Positions 46,017 through 53,785 of a DNA stretch of 64,000 nucleotides are shown in pieces. The stretch covers positions 62,001-126,000 of the forward strand of contig WTGJ01000020.1 of the NCBI GenBank assembly GCA_011523615.1, read 5' to 3'. The DNA comes from Chloroflexota bacterium (GTDB lineage Bacteria; Chloroflexota; Anaerolineae; Aggregatilineales; Phototrophicaceae). Made by a program: the position numbers and the translations under genes. Numbering within the stretch: the first letter of the stretch is position 1; every line of letters starts with the position of its first letter. The notes under the pieces were generated by a model that saw nothing but the letters and a program-made list of their open reading frames with translations, did no database searches and was not told where the DNA came from.

Positions 46017-46625
46017 TCAGCGAATCGGGAATACATATCCCACCTTTAGGAGGGGTTCAACGGGTTCGGCGATCTGAAAATTAACATCCGACAAGTTCTC
46101 CAGCACATGGTCGTAGTTCTGGGGAAAATCAGGAAATTCTCGATTCAATATGATGCACTCGTTGATGCCAACCAATTGCTTTTGTTCAATTTTCTTTTGC
46201 ACACTCATTCCTTCTGGAACGTTGCGCGTAATGAGGAAGACTTGTGCCCGCCGATACACCTGCCGTAGCACAAAACCTTCCAATTCTGCCTGTTTATAAC
46301 GCTCACGCAGGGAAGTCTTGCAGGAAATCACAACGGGCATCACAGGATGATACAGCAGGATGTCAAACGCGACATTGGGAACAAACTGGAATTCTGTCTG
46401 AAAATAGACGGGGCCGATTTTTGCCCTTTGCAATGATTCGACGATGAGCAGCTCAAATATGCGCCCATTGCGCGCTCGGTTTCCTTCACCATATTCGTTC
46501 AAATAGCGCTGATAACCACGCTCTACGAATTCCGCGCCACATAGATCTACCGCGAGCAACTGGATCAGATGCTGAAATTCAGGATCTGCCAAAGGATTAT
46601 TCCGCGGTGTCATTTTCTTGCTCAT
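46017..46625 (-). CDS. Probable Type II restriction endonuclease
   Basis: A 202-residue protein whose gene starts inside the last 29 bases of the DNA methyltransferase gene. A conserved helix with FELLIVESLQ, then VAFDILLYHP and VVISCKTSLRERYKQ, fits a PD-(D/E)xK-like core in which Asp and Lys are kept and the usual Glu is a Ser (S-C-K). A similar SCKT...LRER element occurs in other restriction enzymes. The DNA is visibly richer in A+T than its neighbours, in line with transfer. Recognition sequence unknown. Function rests on the motif plus the neighbouring methylase. Confidence 0.75.
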   Translation of the reverse strand: MSKKMTPRNNPLADPEFQHLIQLLAVDLCGAEFVERGYQRYLNEYGEGNRARNGRIFELLIVESLQRAKIGPVYFQTEFQFVPNVAFDILLYHPVMPVVISCKTSLRERYKQAELEGFVLRQVYRRAQVFLITRNVPEGMSVQKKIEQKQLVGINECIILNREFPDFPQNYDHVLENLSDVNFQIAEPVEPLLKVGYVFPIR

Positions 46626-47447
46626 TCAGCCATTGTGGTGCGAGATTGACGCCCGCTTCCGTCGCAATCCGCCGCCGCGCCAGCTCGATATAGCGTGGTT
46701 CAATCTCGATGCCGATCACCTGCCGACCCGACTGGATCGCCTCAATCATCGTCGTGCCTGAACCGGCGAAGGGGTCCAGCACCAGATCGCCCACATAAGA
46801 GAACAGCTGGATGCAACGGCGCGGCAATTCCAGTGGGAAGGGCGCTTCGTGACCGATGCGCTTTGCGCTCTCGCCTGGAAACTCCCATATGCCCCATACC
46901 CAGTCTTTGAAATCATCGGCGCTGATGCTGGATTCGCCACGCCGATTGCGCTTCCATTCTCCTTTGTACAGCACAATGATCGCTTCGACCGGCGCGATGA
47001 CATGCGGCGCGCTGGCCGAACGCCAACTGCCCCAGGCGGTGCGGCGGCTGATGTTGCCTTCGTTCCAGATGATGGTCGCGTGGTAGCGCCAACCGACCCG
47101 TAGCGCCAGGGTGGTCAACAAGGCAGCGAGCGGCGCCTTGCCACCCAGGTTGGTATCAAGCGCGATGTTCAAGCAGAGGCGGCCAGTCGGCGCCGTCCAG
47201 CGATATACGTTCGTCAGCCAGCGCTCGGAGAAATCCAGGTAAGCATCCAGGCTCAGCGCGTCATCGCTCTTGCCATAATGCTTGCCCAGGTTGTAGGGCG
47301 GTGAAGTGACCGTCAGATCAACGAATCGCGTCCGTTCGGGGGGGGGGGGGGTGAGTTTTGCGCGCGCGGCAAGAGAGTTGCATCCAGCGCATCCCCACAA
47401 ATCAGGCGATGCGTACTCTCAAAATGCGGCAAAGCTGCTTGCTTCAC
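46597..47447 (-). CDS. Type II DNA methyltransferase, out of frame at a C14 tract (probably phase-variable)
   Basis: The body has beta-class order: TSPPYN (motif IV) near the N-terminus and DPFAGSGTTMIEAI (motif I) near the C-terminus. TSPPY favours N4-cytosine over adenine, not decisively. The conserved N-terminal segment HRLICGDALD is encoded upstream in another frame, from GTG 47447 (or an earlier codon). The two frames meet at 14 C (coding strand). With 14 C translation ends at TGA 47315-47313 after 44 residues; 12 or 15 C would give about 282-283 residues. The body can still be read from a TTG at 47400, but without the SAM-binding GD motif region. Confidence 0.85.
47338..47351. repeat. 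14-base G/C homopolymer tract inside the methyltransferase gene
   Basis: Fourteen consecutive G on the plus strand (C on the coding strand). No other run of comparable length was seen in the window. Homopolymers of this size slip during replication and are the classical switch of contingency genes. Confidence 0.95.
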
Positions 47448-47521
47448 AGACGAAGTTTGCGCGGCCTCAGCTCAAGGCAGGCCACCATTCCAGTCGATTT
47501 TACTCTTGCCGACGCTGCTCA

Positions 47522-48625
47522 TCACCCAAGCGCATCCAGCGCACGTGGGAAACTCGTCAAAACCTCAACCCCGTCGGCAGTGACCAGGCAAATATCCTCC
47601 ACGCGTACCCCTACTTCACCGGCCAAGTACACGCCCGGCTCCACGGTGAACACCATCCCCTCTTCCAGGGTCGCTTCGACGCCATCGGCCATTTGCGGCA
47701 ACTCATGGACATCCAAGCCGAGGCCATGGCCGAGACGGTGGATGAAGGCTTCGCCATAACCCGCCTCAGTGATGATTTCTCGCGCCGCGCGGTCCACTTC
47801 CTGGCAGGGAACGCCGGGGCCGGCCACCGCGATGGCGGCCCGATTGGCGCGCAAGACCAGGTCATACAGCTCACTCAATTGTGCGGAAGGCTCGCCGAGG
47901 CAAAACGTGCGCGTGATGTCGGCCGGGTAACCATCCCACAAGCCACCAAAATCAATGAGCAAAGTCTCATTTTGGCCCAGCACCCGATCGCCTGAATTCC
48001 CATGAGGCAGGGCCGCCCTTTCACCGACGAGAACCAGGGGGGCGAAAGACAAGCCCTGCGCGCCAGCGGCAGTCAACTCCGTTTCGAGTAAGTTGGCAAT
48101 CTCACGTTCGCTCATCCCGGGTTCCACCTGGTGCAGGGTGCGCGCCAGCGCTTCCTCGCTGATTTGGATGGCGCGCCGGATCGCCGCTACTTCCGCCGTT
48201 TCTTTGATGGCCCGGATGTGCAAAATCTCCTGGCCGACCCCCCGCGCCGTGAGGCCCATCCTGCCCGCCCCGCGCTGAAAAGCGAGCCATTCAAAAACCC
48301 GCATCGTCATATCATCCAGGGCCAATGTCCCGCCGGCCAGGCCCAGGGTGGCCACTGCCTCGACGAAGGCGCCTTCATACCAATCCTCATCGGTCCAGCG
48401 GAAGATCTCGATCTCTCGATCGCCCAAGCCATCCTGCAGTTTCGGCACTTCCAATTCCGGACAGATGAACGCCAAGCGATCGCCCATGAACATCGCGACA
48501 ATCGGTCGTTCCGAGAGGTGGAAATCCAAGCCGGTGAAATACTGCATCGTCGTGCCCGGGACAATGGCAACCGCGTCTGCCAGTGCGCTGAGTTTTGCCT
48601 GCCGAGCACCATAATCTACGGACAT
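47522..48625 (-). CDS. M24 family peptidase (Xaa-Pro aminopeptidase-like)
   Basis: About 367 residues. An N-terminal creatinase-like domain (FTGLDFHLSERP) is followed by the pita-bread catalytic domain. Metal ligands are in LIDFGGLWDGYPADITRTF (two Asp), HRLGHGLGLDVHELP (His), VFTVEPGVY (Glu) and GVRVEDICLV (Glu). It would cleave X-Pro dipeptides or related substrates. The ATG at 48625 has GGAGG five bases upstream; the 17 extra in-frame codons before it are not needed. It ends 74 bases before the methyltransferase start and is probably not part of the restriction system. Confidence 0.93.
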   Translation of the reverse strand: MSVDYGARQAKLSALADAVAIVPGTTMQYFTGLDFHLSERPIVAMFMGDRLAFICPELEVPKLQDGLGDREIEIFRWTDEDWYEGAFVEAVATLGLAGGTLALDDMTMRVFEWLAFQRGAGRMGLTARGVGQEILHIRAIKETAEVAAIRRAIQISEEALARTLHQVEPGMSEREIANLLETELTAAGAQGLSFAPLVLVGERAALPHGNSGDRVLGQNETLLIDFGGLWDGYPADITRTFCLGEPSAQLSELYDLVLRANRAAIAVAGPGVPCQEVDRAAREIITEAGYGEAFIHRLGHGLGLDVHELPQMADGVEATLEEGMVFTVEPGVYLAGEVGVRVEDICLVTADGVEVLTSFPRALDALG

Positions 48626-48682
48626 TCCAACCTCCACTTTCTGTGATCTCTGCGGTTTTTGCGAGGGGCCGCGCAATCTACC

Positions 48683-49045
48683 TCAGCCACTTTTGCTCGG
48701 CCATTCCACGTGATCTTCTTGCATTTCGATGTGCAACCCCATATCGTGGACGATGTTCATCACGAATGGATTCACCAGAACCGGAATCTGCATCACTTCC
48801 CCTGCTCGCTGCAATTGAAACACATAAACGGTGACCGAACGCATCGCCGATAGCCAATACACATGGCGTTGCAGTCCTTTGGCCGGCTGCCAACCCCGAT
48901 AGAGCAAGGTCTGCAACGTGTCTCCAGTGGCGAAGGGCTCGGATGACGCATGGTAATGACGCTGACTCGGCGTCAGATCCGCGATATCCCGTTCGTCCCA
49001 AATGCGAGAGGCAGCTTTGGTGTTCGCATCTTCTGTATAGATCAA
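48683..49045 (-). CDS. Small conserved-looking protein of unknown function
   Basis: A 120-residue frame filling the space between the M24 peptidase and asnS. Its composition looks like a real protein (balanced charge, aromatic residues), with a moderately hydrophobic stretch around 68-98. No recognisable domain. It is upstream of the M24 gene by 57 bases on the same strand and divergent from asnS. An overlapping frame (48678-49109) is Arg/Ser-rich and looks like its shadow. Function unknown. Confidence 0.6.
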   Translation of the reverse strand: MIYTEDANTKAASRIWDERDIADLTPSQRHYHASSEPFATGDTLQTLLYRGWQPAKGLQRHVYWLSAMRSVTVYVFQLQRAGEVMQIPVLVNPFVMNIVHDMGLHIEMQEDHVEWPSKSG

Positions 49046-49123
49046 AGCCAGAACCCCACACTCGTCTTGAATTCATCATAACACGGGAAACGCCCGCACT
49101 GCAAACCAATTTCTAACCCATGT

Positions 49124-49129
49124 TATACT
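49124..49129 (+). promoter_or_regulatory. -10 element of asnS
   Basis: TATACT ends nine bases before the asnS ATG, so transcription should begin within two or three bases of the start codon. No ribosome site is present in that space. The message is probably leaderless or nearly so. Confidence 0.45.
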
Positions 49130-49138
49130 GCAACATTC

Positions 49139-50497
49139 ATGATTCCAAAGGATTGGCCCGTGATTCGTGATGTAGAGATCCGCTCACTCGCACAACATGT
49201 CGGCGAGACGGTGCGCTTGAAAGGCTGGGTACAACGGAAAACCGGTAAAGGCCGCCTGCATTTCATCCGCTTGCGGGATGGCAGCGGGGTGGCCCAGTGT
49301 GTCGCGTTTCGCGATGAACTCGACCCCGAATCCTTCCAACTCATCCGTGACCTGACGCAGGAATCCGCAGTCATCGTGGAAGGCGTCGTTCGCCAGGACG
49401 AACGAGCCCCGGGTGTGCCCGGGGGTTACGAGATCGGCATCACCAGTTTTCAGTTGATCCAACGAGTGGAAGATTTTCCCATCACCCCCAAGGCTCATGG
49501 CACCGAATTCTTGATGGATCACCGTCACCTCTGGTTGCGTTCTTCACGACAATGGGCGATCTTGAGAATCCGGGCGCGCATCATCCGCGCTATGCGGGAT
49601 TGGCTGGATGAAGCCGGCTACTTGCATGTCGATACGCCGATCTTGACGGCTGCCGCGGGGGAAGAAACCACCACGCTGTTCGAGATCGACTACTTCGGGG
49701 AACGCTCTTACCTCGCGCAAACGGGGCAGCTATACAACGAAGCGAACATCGCCGCATTTGGCAAGGTCTATTGTTACGGCCCCACCTTCCGCGCCGAAAA
49801 ATCCAAAACGCGCCGACACCTGCTCGAATTCTGGATGTTGGAACCGGAAATGGCGTTCTACTCTCTGGAAGACATGATGGATATGGAAGAGCAGTTTGTC
49901 AGTTACACGATCCAGAGCGTATTGCAAGACTGCCAGCCGGAGCTGCAAATCCTGGAACGTGATACCACGGCATTGGAACGCATCGCCCCCCCTTTCCCCC
50001 GGATCAGCTACGACGATGCGGTAGCGCGCTTGCAGGAACTCGTGCAACAATCGGCCGATGATGAGGAGCGGGCCGCCCTGGCGATCGAATGGGGGCAAGA
50101 CTTCGGCAGCCCCCATGAAACCGCTCTGGCGGCGATGTTCGAGAAACCGGTGTTCATCTTCCACTACCCCACCGCCGTCAAAGCCTTTTACATGCAACCC
50201 GTCGGCGGACGGCCGGAGATTTGCCGCAGCGTAGATCTGCTGGCGCCGGAGGGTTATGGGGAGATTACGGGCGGCAGTGAGCGCATCCATGATGCGGCAT
50301 TGATGGAACAACGCGTCGCCGAAATCGGGATCGAGCGCCGTTCATACGATTGGTATCTGGAACTGAGGAAGATGGGCAGCGTCCCTCATTCTGGCTTTGG
50401 CATCGGCATCGAACGCACGGTCGCCTGGATCTGTGGTCTCAGCCACATCCGCGAAACCATCCCGTATCCCCGGCTCTTGAATCGGAATTACCCTTAA
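49139..50497 (+). CDS. asnS: Asparaginyl-tRNA synthetase
   Basis: A 452-residue class IIb synthetase. The N-terminal OB fold (VRLKGWVQRKTGKGRLHFI) binds the anticodon. Class II motif 2 is FRAEKSKTRRHLLEFWMLEPE, with the AsnRS-type RRHLLEFWMLEPE rather than the AspRS sequence, and motif 3 is GFGIGIERTVAWICGL. Charges tRNA(Asn) with Asn, so the Gat amidotransferase is not needed for Asn. Its TAA shares the palindrome TTAA with the stop of the convergent serS gene. Confidence 0.95.
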   Translation: MIPKDWPVIRDVEIRSLAQHVGETVRLKGWVQRKTGKGRLHFIRLRDGSGVAQCVAFRDELDPESFQLIRDLTQESAVIVEGVVRQDERAPGVPGGYEIGITSFQLIQRVEDFPITPKAHGTEFLMDHRHLWLRSSRQWAILRIRARIIRAMRDWLDEAGYLHVDTPILTAAAGEETTTLFEIDYFGERSYLAQTGQLYNEANIAAFGKVYCYGPTFRAEKSKTRRHLLEFWMLEPEMAFYSLEDMMDMEEQFVSYTIQSVLQDCQPELQILERDTTALERIAPPFPRISYDDAVARLQELVQQSADDEERAALAIEWGQDFGSPHETALAAMFEKPVFIFHYPTAVKAFYMQPVGGRPEICRSVDLLAPEGYGEITGGSERIHDAALMEQRVAEIGIERRSYDWYLELRKMGSVPHSGFGIGIERTVAWICGLSHIRETIPYPRLLNRNYP

Positions 50498-51912
50498 CCC
50501 ACGGGGATGGATTCCAGACCACCCATATAGGGCACCATGATTTCCGGGATCTTCACGCTGCCATCGGCTTGTTGGTAAGTCTCGAGGATGGCGATGAGGG
50601 TGCGGGGCAGCGCCAACGCACTGCCGTTCAGGGTGTGGGGAAAGAAGGTGCGTTTGCCACCTCGCGGGCGATAGCGGATCTGCGCCCGTCTCGCCTGGAA
50701 CGCCTCCGTATTGCTGCAGGAACTGACTTCCAGCCACTCTTCACTACCCGGTGCCCAGACTTCTACATCGTATTTCTTGCTGGCGCTGAATCCCAGATCT
50801 CCCGAAACGATTTCCAGGCGGCGGTAAGTCAAGCCCAATGATGCACAAATCTGTTCCGCAGCAGCCGTCAGCAATTCTAATTCTTCATAGCTCTGTTCTG
50901 GGTGAGTGAAAGAATATCGCTCGACTTTTTCGAACTGGTGCACCCGTTTGATGCCACGCACATCGCGCCCCGCACTCATGCGTTCGCGCCGAAAACAGGG
51001 GGTATGAGCCACAAAACGGATCGGCAGCTGCTCTTCCGCCAGGATTTCGTCACGAAAGAAATTGGTCAGCGCCACTTCTGCCGTAGGCAATAAGTGCAAG
51101 GCGGCATCCTGATCTTCATAGACCACATCGCGGAATTTCGGGAACTGGGCCGCGCCTTCCAGCATCTCCGCACGTACCAGATAAGGCAAATACTGTTCCA
51201 CAAAACCATCGTTGCGCGCTTGGTCCAGGAAATATTGAATCAGCGCCCGCTGCAAACGCGCAGCGACATCACTCAAGACATAACCACGCGATCCCATCAA
51301 GCGGATGCCGCGCTCAAAATCGATGATGCCCAAACGGGGGCCGATTTCCCAATGGGGCAAGGGCGTGAAAGCGAACTCGCGCCGCATACCCTGTGCCGCC
51401 CCAGGGATGTTTTCCGCTTCATCCGCCGCATCTGGCACGGTCTCATGCGGCAGGTTGGGCAACCAGAGCATCTCCGCCTTCAGTTCGGCATCGATCTCGT
51501 GTGCCTGTTGATTCAATTCCTGATAACGATCGCCCAACTCCCCCAGGGCCTCGTTCAACTCTGTGAAAGCTGCGGGCAAGTCGTTGCTTGTTGCACTCGT
51601 TGGCTCAAGCTGTCCTTGCAGCACCACTTCCGCTCGTTCCCATTCACCTGCTCGGATGGCTTGCTCTGCGGCAACGATGCAAGCCAGAACATGCTCTGGC
51701 TCCTGCCTGCTTTGGCCACGCAAGCGGCCGGCGGCTCGATTCAAGCGATTGCGCATCGCCTGCAAGCTTTCCACCGCACTCAATGCCTGGCGGCGTTGCA
51801 CATCCAGGGCGATCACGCGCTCCAGCCGTGGCAGCGCGTCCGCATCATGCAATCGCGCCAGCTGCATCCGGACCCAATCGGGCCGTTCACGGATCAGGCG
51901 AATATCAAGCAT
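50494..51912 (-). CDS. serS: Seryl-tRNA synthetase
   Basis: A 472-residue class IIa synthetase. The N-terminal two-helix coiled-coil arm that holds tRNA(Ser) spans about residues 28-120. Catalytic motifs follow: LLPTAEVALTNFF (the TxE serine loop), FRRERMSAGRDVRGIKRVHQFEKVE (motif 2) and LNGSALALPRTLIAILE (motif 3). Somewhat longer than the usual 420-430 residues because of a longer coiled-coil arm and linker (up to residue ~190). The start overlaps the stop of a small membrane-protein gene by eight bases. Confidence 0.96.
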   Translation of the reverse strand: MLDIRLIRERPDWVRMQLARLHDADALPRLERVIALDVQRRQALSAVESLQAMRNRLNRAAGRLRGQSRQEPEHVLACIVAAEQAIRAGEWERAEVVLQGQLEPTSATSNDLPAAFTELNEALGELGDRYQELNQQAHEIDAELKAEMLWLPNLPHETVPDAADEAENIPGAAQGMRREFAFTPLPHWEIGPRLGIIDFERGIRLMGSRGYVLSDVAARLQRALIQYFLDQARNDGFVEQYLPYLVRAEMLEGAAQFPKFRDVVYEDQDAALHLLPTAEVALTNFFRDEILAEEQLPIRFVAHTPCFRRERMSAGRDVRGIKRVHQFEKVERYSFTHPEQSYEELELLTAAAEQICASLGLTYRRLEIVSGDLGFSASKKYDVEVWAPGSEEWLEVSSCSNTEAFQARRAQIRYRPRGGKRTFFPHTLNGSALALPRTLIAILETYQQADGSVKIPEIMVPYMGGLESIPVG

Positions 51913-52039
51913 CTCGTTCCTCTTCCACCGCTTGTTTCAGATCTTGCCTCAATCGCCAGAACGCCCAAGGAATCCCCGAAACCACCAGCAACCAGATCAA
52001 CGCATCAAAGAAAGCAGGTTGGATGGTTTCGAGACTCAT
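51905..52039 (-). CDS. 44-residue single-pass membrane protein
   Basis: Reads MSLETIQPAFFDALIWLLVV, then a few more hydrophobic residues and a basic/acidic tail rich in Arg, Lys and Glu. One TM helix spans about residues 10-29. The stop overlaps the serS start (ATG within eight bases), and the gene begins 12 bases after the inositol-phosphatase stop, so it fits exactly between the two. That tight packing is the best argument that it is real. No family recognised. Confidence 0.55.
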   Translation of the reverse strand: MSLETIQPAFFDALIWLLVVSGIPWAFWRLRQDLKQAVEEERDA

Positions 52040-52051
52040 CGGCAGTCGTCT

Positions 52052-52864
52052 TCAGCGGTTGACCCCGCGCAAAACGGACAAAGTGGCCTCATGCAACCGG
52101 CCATTGCTGGCGACGATTTCTTTCCCCAACAACGCATCCTCGGAACGCCTGCCAGAAAAATCACTGATCCGGCCCCCGGCCTCTTCCACGATGAGGATGC
52201 CGGCCAAGACATCCCAGGGGTTCAATCGTCGCTCCCAATATGCATCCAGCCGTCCCATGGCGACAAAGCACAAGTCCAACGCGGCCGCGCCGAGGCGACG
52301 GATTCCGCGAGTTTGCTTGGTCATCACCCCCCATTCCAACAGGTTATCATCGGCGCTCTCCCACTTATCATAGGGAAACCCGGAAGCGACCACGGCATCG
52401 GCAAGGGCGGTTTTTGCCGAAACCTGCAAACGGCGATCCGCAAGAAACGCGCCCGATCCACGCATGGCGATGAATTCACGACCATAGACAGGATTCAAGA
52501 CGACCGCGACGAGCGGCTGCCGTTCTGCGTCCGTCAAGGCAACACTCACGCCATAGATGGGAATTCCTTGCACGAAATTGGTGGTGCCATCGACCGGATC
52601 CAAATACCAGCGATGAGTGGCGTCCGCTGAACCCGTTCCGTACGCACCGCCTTCTTCACCGATCAGAGCGTGAGTCGGGAACGCCTGGCTGATCTCCTGT
52701 ACCAGAATCGCTTCAGCCGCCAGATCCGCTTTCGTCAGCAAATCGCTGCGCGTCCTTTTGCGATCGGCGACGATCGGTTGATCGAAGTAACGAAGGGTCG
52801 CCTCACCCGCTCGCTTGGCAGCGGAACGAGCCACGGCCAACGCACCCTCTACATCCAATGCCAT
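52052..52864 (-). CDS. Inositol monophosphatase family protein
   Basis: About 270 residues with all three metal/phosphate motifs: GEEGG around residue 70, YLDPVDGTTNFVQGIP around 85-100, and NPWDVLAGILIVEEAGG near 210. The family (SuhB/IMPA) dephosphorylates myo-inositol phosphates or related sugar phosphates. The ATG at 52864 has AAGGAA eight bases upstream; the frame also extends to 52942, but that part overlaps the promoter. First gene of a probable operon with the 44-residue protein and serS. Confidence 0.93.
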   Translation of the reverse strand: MALDVEGALAVARSAAKRAGEATLRYFDQPIVADRKRTRSDLLTKADLAAEAILVQEISQAFPTHALIGEEGGAYGTGSADATHRWYLDPVDGTTNFVQGIPIYGVSVALTDAERQPLVAVVLNPVYGREFIAMRGSGAFLADRRLQVSAKTALADAVVASGFPYDKWESADDNLLEWGVMTKQTRGIRRLGAAALDLCFVAMGRLDAYWERRLNPWDVLAGILIVEEAGGRISDFSGRRSEDALLGKEIVASNGRLHEATLSVLRGVNR

Positions 52865-52887
52865 CGGCAATTTCCTTGGTTCCAGCG

Positions 52888-52895
52888 AGTATAAT
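52888..52895. promoter_or_regulatory. Overlapping divergent -10 elements
   Basis: AGTATAAT contains TATAAT on the plus strand (52890-52895, for the HNH gene) and TATACT on the minus strand (52893-52888, for the inositol-phosphatase gene). The two promoters share four bases, so polymerase can bind only one way at a time. Confidence 0.5.
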
Positions 52896-52920
52896 GCCGA
52901 TGAGCAAAGGAGGGAATGCA

Positions 52921-53325
52921 TTGCGCTACCAGGATTTGCCATCCGCTGCTGCGCTGGCCCGCTATGCCGCGGAATTGAATGCGCGGGCGCGCTCCCGGCA
53001 GGCGAAAGGGCAAATCGAGATCGATGACTTGCGCGATGTCATCCTCTCTTCCGCCGGTTGTTGCGGTTGGTGTGCGGTGAACCTCACTGGTGCTGCTTTC
53101 GAAATCGACCACATCCAGGCCCTGAACCGCGGCGGGAACCATGTACGCAGCAACCTCGTATTGAGTTGCGCGAGCTGCAACCGTAAGAAAGGAGAAAAGG
53201 CAGCAGCGGTGTTCGCACTCGAACTCCTGGCTGCGGGGGGCGAAACGACCACACTCATTTCGCGGGTACTGCGAGAAGCGGGCCTTTCCCCCAAGGTCCC
53301 CATTCAGACCAAACTCCTATCGTAA
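52921..53325 (+). CDS. HNH endonuclease
   Basis: About 134 residues with a zinc-type HNH domain: CCGWC, FEIDHIQALNRGGNH and NLVLSCASCNRKKG give the paired Cys knuckles and the catalytic His (in IDH) and Asn. ATGs at 52894 and 52900 are in frame, but they lie at or before the expected transcription start. TTG at 52921 has a strong AAAGGAGGG six bases upstream and is the better start. Stand-alone HNH proteins of this size may be nicking or restriction-type nucleases; the role is unknown. No methylase or phage gene is adjacent. Confidence 0.87.
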   Translation: MRYQDLPSAAALARYAAELNARARSRQAKGQIEIDDLRDVILSSAGCCGWCAVNLTGAAFEIDHIQALNRGGNHVRSNLVLSCASCNRKKGEKAAAVFALELLAAGGETTTLISRVLREAGLSPKVPIQTKLLS

Positions 53326-53344
53326 AGCCTCAGCGGACCCATCC

Positions 53345-53746
53345 ATGTTGCCAGGCGATCCACGCAGAAACCGACGTTTCCTCGCGGTCATCGGCCCTAC
53401 CCTCACTGCCATATCCAGCGCATTTCCGCTGTATTGGATCCGCGCCTCGGATGGAACATTCCGCGGCAGCTTGCAAGCAGACGAACACGGAATCCTGTTG
53501 CTGATTTTATTGGCGACTCTGCTGCTTGCCTGGAAGCGCTCCCCCTGGTCCTGGTTGGCCTGGTTTTCCGCCGTCTATCTGCTCACCGCCAACGCCCTAG
53601 AGATCAGCAGTCGGCTGCCCGCACAAGGGGAAATGAACTTCCCGGTCTGGATCGCCCTCACCAGCGGCATGTTGCTCAGTCTGACGAGTTTGCCGCGAAC
53701 CGACGAAATCTTCGCTGAGGATCGTCAGCGAGGAAACCTTCGTTGA
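53345..53746 (+). CDS. Small membrane protein of unknown function
   Basis: A 133-residue protein with a basic N-terminus and about four TM helices (around residues 15-30, 49-62, 68-85 and 103-115). It follows the HNH gene by 19 bases. No enzymatic motif. The last residues are charged. It may sit in one message with the HNH gene and the next gene, though nothing links their jobs. Confidence 0.65.
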   Translation: MLPGDPRRNRRFLAVIGPTLTAISSAFPLYWIRASDGTFRGSLQADEHGILLLILLATLLLAWKRSPWSWLAWFSAVYLLTANALEISSRLPAQGEMNFPVWIALTSGMLLSLTSLPRTDEIFAEDRQRGNLR

Positions 53747-53785
53747 TTCCCTACCCTTTGCCCCCTAAGATGAGGAGTCTTCTGT

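Noticed and set aside
47358-47995. Plus-strand frames across the G tract as genes
   Set aside because: They run antisense to the methyltransferase 5' end and the M24 peptidase gene and contain only shadow sequence.
52921-53325. HNH nuclease as part of a homing element or phage remnant
   Set aside because: No intron or intein features, no disrupted flanking gene and no phage genes nearby.
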